Assembly: GCA_024639085.1 (NCBI GenBank)
Contig: JAHEJB010000008.1
Location: 1-42,117, forward strand
DNA length: 42,117 nt
From: Rubricoccaceae bacterium
GTDB lineage: Bacteria; Bacteroidota; Rhodothermia; Rhodothermales; Rubricoccaceae
Reading direction: 5' to 3'
This document shows, in pieces, positions 16,988 to 25,600 of this stretch. The notes under the pieces were generated by a model, which was not told where the DNA came from, made no database searches, and saw only the letters and a list, made by a program, of their open reading frames with translations. Positions within the stretch are counted from its first letter, which is position 1. Every line of letters starts with the position of its first letter. Position numbers and translations under genes: made by a program.

Positions 16988-17931
16988 TCGCCTGTCTTAG
17001 TGTCTCAGAGGTCACGCATCGATATGGGGAGACAGTTGCGCTGGACGAGGTCTCGTTTGACGTAGGGACGGGCGAGCGTTTTGGACTGCTTGGGCCGAAT
17101 GGTGGTGGGAAAACCACATTGTTCCGCCTAATCTCGACGCTGATGCAGCCGAGTTCCGGCTCGGTGAGCGTGTTCGGCGAGGACGTCTCGAAGAACCCGG
17201 AGGCTACTCGTCGACGCCTGGGTGTCGTATTTCAGCATACGGCGCTGGATGACCAACTGACCGTGGAGGAGAACCTGAAAACCCACGCTGCCCTGGTAGG
17301 ATTATCTGGAGCGGAAGCCTCACGCTCAGTAGCGCGTGTGCTTGACACGTTCGGACTATCAGAACGGGCAAAGGATCGCGTGAAGACGTTATCGGGCGGA
17401 TTGGCCCGGCGGACTGACCTCGCTCGCGGATTTCTGCACCACCCTGAATTGCTGCTGCTCGATGAGCCGACGACAGGCCTGGACCCGATCGCCCGGCGTG
17501 AACTGTGGGATGCATTGGACCGCATCCGTCGAACAAACGAAACGACGCAGATTGTTGCAACCCACATGATGGACGAAGCCGAACGCTGCGACCGCATCGG
17601 CATTCTCGACCACGGGAAGCTAGTAGTGATTGGGAATCCCGAAAACCTCAAAGCGAAACTGGGCACTGAGACGCTCTGGCTCGAAACGACCAACCCTCAA
17701 GCGTTGACAGAACAGCTGAAGAAAACGTTGGCTGTTGATTCGCGAATCGTTGGCGGTAGTGTATTGGTCGAGGCAAGTCAGCCGGAAATGCTCTTGCCGA
17801 AGATCTACGAGCAACTGTCTGGGCAAATCGAAGCGGCTTCTATACGCAAACCGACCCTGGATGACGTGTTTGTCGCCGCAACGGGTCGTGCGTTTCAGGA
17901 GTCAGAAGTCAGAGGTCAGGGATCAGCGTGA
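16984..17931 (+). CDS. ABC transporter ATP-binding protein (ABC-2 exporter type)
   Basis: Energises the ABC-2 permease encoded at 18396-19172. The TTG at 16984 is chosen as start because it overlaps the ctaB stop by four bases and yields the standard N-terminus (MIACLSVSEVTHRYG, 315 residues). Visible motifs are Walker A GPNGGGKT (37-44), Q-loop VFQHT, signature LSGG (136-139), Walker B LLLLDE (156-161) and H194. A C-terminal domain (about 215-305) is typical of NatA/CcmA-like ATPases. The last ten residues (ESEVRGQGSA) are encoded by the left heptad repeat, so the original C-terminus was altered by the insertion. Coupling to ctaB suggests a role near oxidase or heme biogenesis. Confidence 0.9.
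   Translation: MIACLSVSEVTHRYGETVALDEVSFDVGTGERFGLLGPNGGGKTTLFRLISTLMQPSSGSVSVFGEDVSKNPEATRRRLGVVFQHTALDDQLTVEENLKTHAALVGLSGAEASRSVARVLDTFGLSERAKDRVKTLSGGLARRTDLARGFLHHPELLLLDEPTTGLDPIARRELWDALDRIRRTNETTQIVATHMMDEAERCDRIGILDHGKLVVIGNPENLKAKLGTETLWLETTNPQALTEQLKKTLAVDSRIVGGSVLVEASQPEMLLPKIYEQLSGQIEAASIRKPTLDDVFVAATGRAFQESEVRGQGSA
17896..17926. repeat. Left heptad repeat array (CAGRRRT)
   Basis: Four consecutive 7-bp units CAGGAGT, CAGAAGT, CAGAGGT, CAGGGAT plus CAG. The array overlaps the 3' end of the ABC ATPase gene and lies 40 bp before the four-helix-bundle start codon. Its reverse complement occurs beyond that gene at 18361-18391. Confidence 0.85.
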
Positions 17932-17966
17932 TACCTTCTTCGGACAGCAAATTAGTGAGGCACATT

Positions 17967-18371
17967 ATGGGTGACCCCATTCAAAGGTTTGAAGACTTGC
18001 TCGTCTATAAGAAGGCGTTTTTATTGCAGCAAAAACTCTTTGAAGAGTCAAAGAGTCTTCCTCGGGAGGAGCATTATTCGCTGACTGATCAGATCCTTCA
18101 CTCTTCACGCTCTATTGGTGCGAATGTGGCCGAAGCGTGGAAGAAGCGACGTTATAGGGCCCACTTTGTTGCCAAGCTCTCGGACACGGACATGGAACTC
18201 GGTGAAACGGAACACTGGCTACACACGGCCATGGCAAATGATTACCTCTCCGTAGAATCGCACGACGGCTATATCGAGGAGTATGCGGAGGTCGGCCGAC
18301 TACTTGGCAGTATGATGAACCGGCCTGCGCCATGGCTTCTGAATCCCCAAAACACATCCTCTGACTCCTGA
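17967..18371 (+). CDS. Four-helix bundle protein (23S rRNA intervening-sequence protein/Avd-like)
   Basis: A 134-residue protein of the S23/IVP family, the fold also used by Avd of diversity-generating retroelements. The family pattern is clear: FEDLLVYKKAF at about 8-18, then LTDQILHSSRSIGANVAEAW (helix 2, with the conserved Arg-Ser-Ile-x-x-Asn-x-x-Glu), FVAKLSDTDMELGETEHWL (helix 3) and a final helix (YIEEYAEVGRLLGSMM). ATG 17967 is preferred over GTG 17928, with GTGAGG eight bases upstream. Homologues occur inside 23S rRNA insertions and as orphan genes; their molecular role is not established. The last residues (TSSDS) and the stop fall in or beside the right heptad array. Confidence 0.88.
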   Translation: MGDPIQRFEDLLVYKKAFLLQQKLFEESKSLPREEHYSLTDQILHSSRSIGANVAEAWKKRRYRAHFVAKLSDTDMELGETEHWLHTAMANDYLSVESHDGYIEEYAEVGRLLGSMMNRPAPWLLNPQNTSSDS

Positions 18372-18391
18372 TATCTGACCCCTGATTCCTG
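18361..18391. repeat. Right heptad repeat array (inverted CAGRRRT)
   Basis: Read on the plus strand: CTG, ACTCCTG, ATATCTG, ACCCCTG, ATTCCTG. The reverse complement is CAGGAAT, CAGGGGT, CAGATAT, CAGGAGT, CAG, matching the left array unit by unit with one to two differences per heptad. It contains the stop codon of the four-helix-bundle gene and ends 4 bp before the permease ATG. Confidence 0.85.
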
Positions 18392-18395
18392 CTCA

Positions 18396-19172
18396 ATGAT
18401 TCGAACCATCCGTACGCTCTGGTACCGAGAGGTCATCAAGTTCATCCGCGACAGAAGCAGAGTTGTAGGGGCTTTGTTGCAGCCGCTCGGATTCTGGATT
18501 GTACTCGGCTTCGGCTTTGGCGGAACGTTCCAAATGCCCGGAGCACAAAACGGTGACATGCCCTACTTGGAGTATTTATTTCCGGGGATTGTTGCGCTCA
18601 TCTTGCTTTTTACGGCCATCTTCTCAACAATCTCGGTTGTTGAGGACCGACAGAAGGGTTTTCTGCAGGCCGCGTTGGTGGCGCCGACATCACGCCTGGC
18701 AATCGTGTTAGGGAATGTGCTTGGCGGTGCAACGTTGGCTGTTGTTCAGGCTGCACTGTTTGTCATACTGGCACCGCTTGTAGGACTCACCCCGACATTA
18801 GCTGGACTTGCAATCATTTTGCTTGCCTCGCTGCTCACGGCGGTCGGTTTCACAGCCCTAGGTTTCACTATGGCGTGGTGGTTGGACACCACGAGAGGCT
18901 TTCACGCAATCATGAACCTTGTCTTGATGCCGATGTGGTTCCTGTCCGGCGCGGCATTCCCTATCGATGGAGCTCCAGCCATCCTGCAACTCCTGATGAA
19001 GCTGAACCCCGCTTTCTACTGCGTTGAGTTGCTCCGAGCGGGTTTTTATTGGCCGACAGGATCTGCCGGATCTCCTGATGTTGTTGGCATCGAAATCCTA
19101 CTGACCACGCTCTTCGCCACCGCTACGCTGGGAATCGCGACGTGGGTTGTTAGGCGTCCGTTGTTTGGCTGA
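18396..19172 (+). CDS. ABC-2 type permease
   Basis: The membrane half of the exporter whose ATPase is at 16984-17931. The 258-residue protein has six hydrophobic segments, an N-terminal amphipathic lead (MIRTIRTLWYREVIKFIRD) and the ABC-2 family block LEYLFPGIVALILLFTA, then VVEDRQKGFLQAALVAPTSR and FLSGAAFPIDGAP before the fifth/sixth helices. Family members include NodJ, DrrB and CcmB-like drug, lipid or polysaccharide exporters; the substrate is not deducible. Normally such a gene would abut its ATPase; here the heptad-bounded insertion separates them by 464 bp but leaves both frames intact. Confidence 0.9.
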   Translation: MIRTIRTLWYREVIKFIRDRSRVVGALLQPLGFWIVLGFGFGGTFQMPGAQNGDMPYLEYLFPGIVALILLFTAIFSTISVVEDRQKGFLQAALVAPTSRLAIVLGNVLGGATLAVVQAALFVILAPLVGLTPTLAGLAIILLASLLTAVGFTALGFTMAWWLDTTRGFHAIMNLVLMPMWFLSGAAFPIDGAPAILQLLMKLNPAFYCVELLRAGFYWPTGSAGSPDVVGIEILLTTLFATATLGIATWVVRRPLFG

Positions 19173-19213
19173 ATCAATACAGCACTTTTTAGAGAGTGGA
19201 GCGTTCGATCTCC

Positions 19214-20290
19214 ATGCCTACGTCACAACAACCCGAGCTGGCCAAATCCAACCTCAAGGCTCTGGAAAGAACAGAACTTGAAGCGTTCGCCGCGTCTATC
19301 GGCCAGCCCAGATTTCGAGGTCGGCAGTTATTCAAATGGTTATATGAGAAAGGTGCTGCGTCGTTTGACGAAATGACGGACTTGCCCGCAGATCTGCGCG
19401 AACGACTTGCCGAGATCGCCGAAATTGGAACAATAACGGAGGTAATGCAGCAAACAGCTACCGACAAGACGGTCAAAAGCCTCTTTGAGTTGCCGTCGGG
19501 GCGCAAAATTGAAACCGTCCTCATACCCGATTTTGAGGACGACGGAAGAGTGAGAAGACTCACCGTATGTGTTTCAAGCCAGGTCGGATGTGCAATGGGC
19601 TGCCACTTCTGCGCGACAGGCTTGATGGGCTTCCACGAAAATCTGACAGCAGGCCAGATCTTCGATCAGGTTCGGCATATGGATAGCCTCGCTCGCGAAC
19701 GTTTCGGTCGTGGCATTTCAAATGTTGTGTACATGGGGATGGGCGAGCCGCTGCAGAACTACACGAACGTCATGAAGAGTACGCGGCTCATTACAGAAGC
19801 CCTCGACCTCGCCCCCAAACGCATCACAGTCTCAACAGTTGGTCTCGCACGTCGAATCCGCCAGCTTGCAGACGACGAGGCGCCATTTAATCTGGCTATT
19901 TCACTTCATGCACCGACCGATGCCAAGCGAAGCGCGATCATGCCAGTAAACCGCTCCGAGAAAACAGATCTCGCTGCGTTAAGAGATGCCGTTCAGCATT
20001 ACCACAACAAGACCGGCAAGAGCGTGACGTACGAGTACTGCATGTTCAAGGACATCAACGATGGGCCTGGGGATGCGAAAAACCTCGCTCGTGTGGTTCG
20101 CTGGGCCCCGAGTAAAGTGAACCTGATTATGTACAATCCAGTTGAGGGCACGAAATTTACCTCGACCAATGAAGTCGCATTAAACGCGTTCATCAAGACA
20201 CTCGTAGATGCAAAGGTCCGCGTAACCGTACGTCGAAGCCGTGGGCAGGACATTGACGCTGCGTGTGGGCAGTTGGCAGTGGAAGCTTAA
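19214..20290 (+). CDS. rlmN: 23S rRNA (adenine-2503-C2)-methyltransferase / tRNA methyltransferase RlmN
   Basis: A radical-SAM dual-specificity enzyme methylating A2503 of 23S rRNA and A37 of some tRNAs. The N-terminal helical domain has FRGRQLFKWLYEKG; the core has C126-x3-C130-x2-C133 for the [4Fe-4S] cluster, the GMGEPLQNY SAM-binding motif, and the two catalytic Cys positions, C119 (LTVCVSSQVG) and C351 (DAACGQL), which carry the methyl-transfer chemistry. Length (358 residues) fits the family. ATG 19214 is chosen over GTG 19196, which gives a six-residue extension. The gene follows the permease at 41 bp and may be read from the same transcript. Confidence 0.95.
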   Translation: MPTSQQPELAKSNLKALERTELEAFAASIGQPRFRGRQLFKWLYEKGAASFDEMTDLPADLRERLAEIAEIGTITEVMQQTATDKTVKSLFELPSGRKIETVLIPDFEDDGRVRRLTVCVSSQVGCAMGCHFCATGLMGFHENLTAGQIFDQVRHMDSLARERFGRGISNVVYMGMGEPLQNYTNVMKSTRLITEALDLAPKRITVSTVGLARRIRQLADDEAPFNLAISLHAPTDAKRSAIMPVNRSEKTDLAALRDAVQHYHNKTGKSVTYEYCMFKDINDGPGDAKNLARVVRWAPSKVNLIMYNPVEGTKFTSTNEVALNAFIKTLVDAKVRVTVRRSRGQDIDAACGQLAVEA

Positions 20291-20352
20291 CGTCCTGTCA
20301 AAGACGAAGGCGCTCGTCTGCGGAGTACCTTCCCACAAGCATTGCCACTTTT

Positions 20353-21717
20353 ATGTCTATTCGTAAAAAAATGAAGTCCGCCGATGTTGCGTGGCTTCGT
20401 ATGGAAAGCCCCGTCAACCCGATGACCATCTCGGGCGTGATGATGACAGCCGAGCCGATGACGAGGCCGCAGGTCCTTCAGCTTTTTGAGGAACGGATGC
20501 TTCCGCATCAACGCTTTCGGATGCGCATCGACAACCCCGAGGGACACAGACCTGAGTGGGTCCTGGAGGAACCGTTCGATCTCGGTAGGCACATATTGCC
20601 CTACGAATTGCCCGAACCGGGCGACCAGGATGCTTTGGAGCGTTCCGTGAGCGACTTGATGAGCACGCCGTTGTCGCTTGCGTCGGCGCCGTGGACGATT
20701 CACCACGTAGAACGCTACGGAAAGGGCTCGGCGCTAATTGTCCGACTCCATCATTGCATTGCTGACGGTATTGCAATGATGCACGTTCTGCTGTCCATGT
20801 CGGACGAGATGTGGGATCCAGCAAACGTTCGGGTTTCGTCCGGACCAAACCCGAAGAGGCCTTTTGGGATAAAACTGAAAAGCACGGCCAAAGGAGCGCT
20901 TGGGGAAGCCAAAGACCTCGTAACACGTCCATCCCATCTGGCTACTCGTGCAAAGCAAGCTGGAGGAGGAACAAAGAGCCTGGCATTGCTACTAGCGATG
21001 CGGCCAGATTCAGACACGCGTTTTAAGGGAAGGGCGGTCGCGCAAAAACAGGCTGCGTGGTCGAAGCCCATCGAAGTGGAGACCATCAAGGCCATTGGGC
21101 ATGCAACTGGCGCGAAAGTCAATGATGTGTTGATGGCTGCCGCGACGGGTGGTATCCGCCGCTATCTCGACGATCAGGGCGACGACACAGACGGCATCGA
21201 AATCCGCGCGGCCGTTCCGTTCAACGTTCGACCACCGGAGCGCGCGCATGAACTGGGCAATGCGTTTGCTCTGGTCTTCCTGCGTCTCCCCGTTAGCGTG
21301 GAAAACCCCGTCGAGCGTTTCGACCTTCTAAAGTCCCGAATGGACACGATCAAGAAATCCAAAGAGCCGGCAGTGGTGTTTGGCATTTTGCAGAGCATCG
21401 GCTTTGCGCCTAAGTGGGTTCACAAGCTCGTGGTCAAGATGTTCAGCGAGAAATGCTCCTTAGTAATTACTAACGTTCCCGGGCCTACGGAGCAACTTCA
21501 CCTCATGGGTGTTCCAGTTGACAGCCTAATGTTCTGGGTCCCACAGGCGGGCGACATAGGTCTGGGCATCAGCATCTTAAGCCTCAACGGGCGCGTGCTG
21601 GTTGGGGTCGCGGCCGATGCGAATCTCGTTTCTGATCCGAATGAGTTGGTAGCAGCCTTCGAAGCCGAATTCGACTCGCTTGTCGCAACATACGTTGATG
21701 CTGTCAAGGAGAGCTAA
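20353..21717 (+). CDS. Wax ester synthase/diacylglycerol acyltransferase family protein
   Basis: Transfers acyl groups from acyl-CoA to a fatty alcohol or diacylglycerol, forming storage wax esters or triacylglycerols. The 454-residue protein begins MSIRKKMKSADVAWLRMESP, matching the family's N-terminal sequence, and carries the catalytic HHxxxDG motif as H133-HCIA-D138-G139. Later family blocks are present: GAKVNDVLMAAATGGIRRYL, PFNVRPP, LGNAFALVFLRLP and SLVITNVPGP. The in-frame GTG at 20263 overlaps rlmN and gives an unrelated N-terminus, so ATG 20353 is used. Some members act on other acceptors, so the lipid product is inferred. Confidence 0.9.
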   Translation: MSIRKKMKSADVAWLRMESPVNPMTISGVMMTAEPMTRPQVLQLFEERMLPHQRFRMRIDNPEGHRPEWVLEEPFDLGRHILPYELPEPGDQDALERSVSDLMSTPLSLASAPWTIHHVERYGKGSALIVRLHHCIADGIAMMHVLLSMSDEMWDPANVRVSSGPNPKRPFGIKLKSTAKGALGEAKDLVTRPSHLATRAKQAGGGTKSLALLLAMRPDSDTRFKGRAVAQKQAAWSKPIEVETIKAIGHATGAKVNDVLMAAATGGIRRYLDDQGDDTDGIEIRAAVPFNVRPPERAHELGNAFALVFLRLPVSVENPVERFDLLKSRMDTIKKSKEPAVVFGILQSIGFAPKWVHKLVVKMFSEKCSLVITNVPGPTEQLHLMGVPVDSLMFWVPQAGDIGLGISILSLNGRVLVGVAADANLVSDPNELVAAFEAEFDSLVATYVDAVKES

Positions 21718-21771
21718 TCCACTGTACTCCCACCAAAACAAGCGATAGATTACACTACTTACCTACTCCTA

Positions 21772-22047
21772 ATGATGAGCAAGCTCACAGAAAACGCGGC
21801 CAGCCGCTCCGTCCTCGAAGTCGTTTTGGGATTCGTGGGAGCACTTCTCATTCTGCCCCTTCTGTTCCGAGTGGTTTCAGGCATTTTTTCCGGTCTCTTC
21901 AGATTGAGTTTTGTCCGCAAGCTCACTGGCGAGGCCATCTTTGTCGGTCTGACAGCTCTGCTTACACACGAAGGCGTGCTGAATAAGCTCTTTGGTAAGA
22001 AGGGCAATACAGGAGACGGCTTTCTGAAACCTCAGGTGGACGAGTAG
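21772..22047 (+). CDS. Small membrane protein of unknown function
   Basis: A 91-residue protein with a hydrophobic segment at about 17-45 (VLEVVLGFVGALLILPLLFRVVSG, continuing FSGLF), a basic turn (SFVRKLTGE) and a second, weaker hydrophobic stretch (AIFVGLTALLTHEG). The tail is polar (FGKKGNTGDGF). I recognise no family. It lies 54 bp after the acyltransferase on the same strand and is followed by a terminator-like hairpin, so it may be the last gene of that transcript. Two adjacent ATG codons (21772, 21775) could start it. Confidence 0.6.
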   Translation: MMSKLTENAASRSVLEVVLGFVGALLILPLLFRVVSGIFSGLFRLSFVRKLTGEAIFVGLTALLTHEGVLNKLFGKKGNTGDGFLKPQVDE

Positions 22048-22069
22048 GAAGACGAGTGGCGTTTCCGGC

Positions 22070-22094
22070 AGGGCACCCTGAAGTGCCCTTCTTG
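22070..22094 (+). terminator. Putative terminator hairpin
   Basis: AGGGCAC (22070-22076) pairs perfectly with GTGCCCT (22083-22089) around a 6-nt loop, followed by a short T-rich run (TCTTG). It lies 23 bp after the small membrane protein stop and before the next lipoprotein gene. Confidence 0.5.
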
Positions 22095-22151
22095 CATGTT
22101 AGTGTAGAAACTTGTACCCTTTTTGCCAATGCTCATCTTGCCACATCTGCT

Positions 22152-22553
22152 ATGTCGCGCCTTGCCTCTGTCCTTCTCGTTGCGTTTTTGGTTTTCACGG
22201 GATGCCGCCAGACGATAACAGGTCCCGATTCGCCGATCGATCCGATTGCGGAGCCTAGTCCACCAGCGGCCGACCTTGCACCCCTCTACGTAAAAGGACC
22301 TGCTGAATTGCGGGGAGGAACGCTGGGTAATTATAGGGCAGAGCCATTCTTCCATCCTGAACTCGACTACTTTGAGTGGCGGGTACTTGGTGCTGGCAGG
22401 TTGGCTATCGAGTCCGCTGATCCTGACTACCTGGGCCGACTGATTACGGCGGAACCAACGCAGTCCGGTACGGTCCTGCTTTCCGTGCGGGCCTACGCCC
22501 GAGACGGGCGGCGGCTGGCTTACGGTGAGAAGGTCGTTGAAATTCCCGGCTAG
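22152..22553 (+). CDS. Small lipoprotein, unknown function
   Basis: The start at ATG 22152 gives a lipoprotein signal ending FTGC, with the lipid Cys at residue 18. An upstream in-frame extension to 22056 would cover the terminator hairpin and is rejected. After a Pro-rich spacer (about 22-45) comes a beta-rich domain of about 85 residues (DYFEWRVLGAGRLAIES, LLSVRAYARDGRRLAYG) with the alternating pattern of an Ig/PKD-like fold. No enzymatic motif is seen. Envelope location is predicted. A strong hairpin terminator follows. Confidence 0.65.
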   Translation: MSRLASVLLVAFLVFTGCRQTITGPDSPIDPIAEPSPPAADLAPLYVKGPAELRGGTLGNYRAEPFFHPELDYFEWRVLGAGRLAIESADPDYLGRLITAEPTQSGTVLLSVRAYARDGRRLAYGEKVVEIPG

Positions 22554-22575
22554 CTGGGGATAGCCAGCATTCCCT

Positions 22576-22608
22576 AGCGCCTCGGCATATCGTTGAGGCG
22601 CTTTCTTT
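22576..22608 (+). terminator. Rho-independent terminator
   Basis: AGCGCCTC (22576-22583) pairs with GAGGCGCT (22595-22602) as an uninterrupted 8-bp GC-rich stem, followed by TTTCTTT. It lies 22 bp after the small lipoprotein stop, upstream of the chosen start of the GH3 gene, which supports a start downstream of it. Confidence 0.75.
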
Positions 22609-22667
22609 CGTTCGAGGAATGCGCGCCCAATGTTGATATAGCTGAACCGCGCCGTACTTTCGAGCCA

Positions 22668-25600
22668 ATGTTTTCGTCCCCCCGACGTTCACCGCTAATG
22701 TTTAAAGTTCTAGCGGTTACCCTCGTTGTTTCGTTTGCAGCGTGGTGGACCGCCCTGTCCGACCCGAACACGAATCCGATCTCTCCGCCTCCGGCGGATC
22801 CGCTGGAATTGCTGTGGCCCGGCACGACAAGGTGGACAGAAAGCGTACTCGACACGTTGACGCTCGAGACAAAGGTTGCCCAATTGTTCGTAACCCACGC
22901 GCATGCAACGTTGGAAGGGACTACAGGTGCTGAATGGGAGCGGCTCTCTGACCTTGTCGAGGACTTTCACGTAGGTGGCATTCTTTTTCTTTCCGGCGAA
23001 GCCGCACGGCAGGCCGAGTCGACCAGAAATCTGCAGGAACGTGCCGCCATTCCCCTCTTGATTGCGCAAGACATGGAGTACGGCACGGGTATGCGTGTAG
23101 ACGGTGGAACCTCGTTCCCGAAAGCGATGGCACTGGGTGCTACCCGCGATCCCGCCTTGGCCTATCTGATGGGAAAAGCCACTGCTGAAGAAGCGCGGGG
23201 AATGGGAGTCCATCAGAATTATGCGCCGGTGGCCGACATCAACAACAACCCTCTCAACCCAATCATCAATGTGCGCTCGTTTGGGGAAGACCCGGAACTC
23301 GTAGGCACAATGGTAGCAGCCTACATTCGAGGAATGCAGGATGGCGGACTGATCGCGACGGCAAAACACTTCCCCGGCCACGGCGATACTGAAACGGATT
23401 CGCACTCGGCATTGCCCACGCTCCCGTTCGACAGAAATCGATTGGATGAGATAGAGTTGGTGCCGTTTCGAAGGGCGGTAGATTCGGGCGTGATGGCGGT
23501 GATGACGGGACACCTTGCCTTGCCTCTGCTCGACTCGGAACGCCCCGCCACACTGTCAGAACCCATTATTAGCGGACTTCTACGTGAGGAGCTTGGGTTT
23601 GAAGGCCTCGTTGTCACCGACGGTCTGGATATGGAAGGAATCGCCGATGGCATGCAAATTGGCGAGATAGCCGTGCGTGCACTCGAGGCGGGCGTTGACC
23701 AACTCATTCTCACTCGCGATGAACGAAGAGCACATCGTGCAATCATGCGAGCTATTGATGAAGGGCGGATCACAGAGGACCGCATTGATGCCTCCTTGAC
23801 GCGGATCCTTCGCGCAAAAGCCTGGGCAGGCCTTGCGGATCCACTCGCAAATCAACCTATCATATCGAACACGAGGTCTGATGAGCAGCCCGAGCCTGGC
23901 GGTGTAGAAGATGCAGCAGAAGCGTTCCGCGAAGTTCGCCGCACGCAGTTCGCACAACTTGCGGCGCCGAGCGCTTCGCTTCTGCAGCGCTCAAGCATGT
24001 TGGCTGATCAGATTGCGCGGGAATCGATCACGCTACTGCAGAACAACAATGGTCCTGTCCCATTTGTAGGGCCCGATGCTCCTCGCAGTTTCCTGACGCT
24101 CATCTTGGATGACAGCGAGGACGAGACAACGGGAGAACTGTTTGCGGCGGCGGTTTCCGCTGGCGTGCCAATTGGCAGCGTTACGACGCAGAGGCGACTT
24201 GGCGTGGGGAGCACCGAAGCAGAGTTTGTTCAAGCACTCTCGCTCGTGTCTCAACACGACATCATTCTCGTCCCGTCGTTCGTTCGCGTCCGTTCGTGGA
24301 GTGGCAGCATTGAACTTCCAGCCCGCCACAAGGACTTTTTGGAGCAGGTCATGGCGCTTGGCAGGCCTGTTGTTCTCCTCGCTTTCGGCAATCCCTATAT
24401 ACCGCTGGGGCTGCCCGAACCTGCTGCGTTTGTATCCGCTTTCGGCGGCTCAGCTGAAAGCCAACGGGCTGCTGCCGACGCGTTATTCGGCCGAATTGCG
24501 CTTCGAGGCAAACTGCCCATCACCATTCCAGGGCGATACACATTTGGTGAGGGCGTCCAACTTGAACAGGCTGCGCTTCGCAGTGGCACACCGGAGGAAG
24601 CTGGAATGTCGGCCGATGTTCTTGAGCACCTTGATGACGTCATCAACAGAGCAATACGAAATCGGGCATTCCCAGGAGCTGCCGTCGCGGTCGGGCGCGG
24701 CGGTGTGATCGTAAAAGAACGAGGATACGGCTATTTCACGTACGCCAATGTGGATCGCGTGTCGGAGCGATCACAGTATGATCTCGCGTCAGTGACTAAA
24801 GTGGTTGCCACGACAGCGGCGGCAATGAAACTCTACGAAGAAGGCCGCCTTGATCTCGATCAGCGCGTCGCTCACTATGTCCCTGAATTTGGGCAGCGAG
24901 GAAAGGCAAGGGTCACCATTCGGCAGCTCCTTTCGCATAGTGCGGGCCAGCGAGCCTTCCACCCGTTCCACACTGACGAGGATATTCATTCAGCACGCGA
25001 CATCCTGCGCTTCATCTACGCGGATTCGGCGCGATACACGCCAGGCACACGGACGGTTTACAGCGATTTCGATATGATCGTGCTCGGCGAAGTGATTGAG
25101 GAAATCACTCGTCAGCCGCTTGAGGATTACGTTCGCGATAGCTTTTTTGAACCTCTCGGTATGACAAGCACGCGGTTTCTGGGGACGGGCCGACGCGATC
25201 CAACGGTTGTTCCAACGGAAAGCGACCGATCTTTTAGAGGGCGTCTCTTGCAGGGCGAGGTACACGACGAAGCGGCCTGGATGCTCGGTGGTGTCTCTGG
25301 CCACGCTGGCCTATTCTCCACAGCCGAGGACCTCGCCAGATTCGCCTATATGCTCACAAATGGGGGCGAGGCGTACGGCCGTCGCTACTTCCGACCGGAA
25401 ACGATTGAGCTGTTTACGACCCGCGTCTCGTCAAGGGGCCGCTATCCTATGGCACTGGGATGGATGAGTTGGCGTTCACAGAACGAAGGGTCGTCATCCG
25501 CCGGAAGACTATTTGGACCTCGCTCATTCGGACACACGGGCTATACAGGAACGTCGATTTGGATCGACCCCGACGAAGATCTTTTCGTGATCATGCTAAC

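Larger units (their letters stand above)
17896..18391 (+). mobile_element. Putative heptad-bounded element carrying an IVP/S23-type gene
   Basis: A segment of about 496 bp bounded by inverted arrays of CAGRRRT heptads, enclosing a single four-helix-bundle gene and splitting an otherwise contiguous ABC ATPase/permease pair. No transposase is present, so if mobile it would need help in trans or move by another route such as recombination or an RNA step. I see no clear target-site duplication. The call is inference from position and repeats, not an identified element family. Confidence 0.45.

Noticed and set aside
17928-17966. GTG-initiated N-terminal extension of the four-helix-bundle gene overlapping the ATPase stop
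   Set aside because: The extra 13 residues are unlike the family and are partly repeat-derived; the ATG at 17967 has a better-spaced purine-rich site.
22593-22667. TTG-initiated extension of the GH3 fusion protein
   Set aside because: It starts inside the 22576-22608 terminator stem and would place 25 charged residues before the signal/membrane segment.
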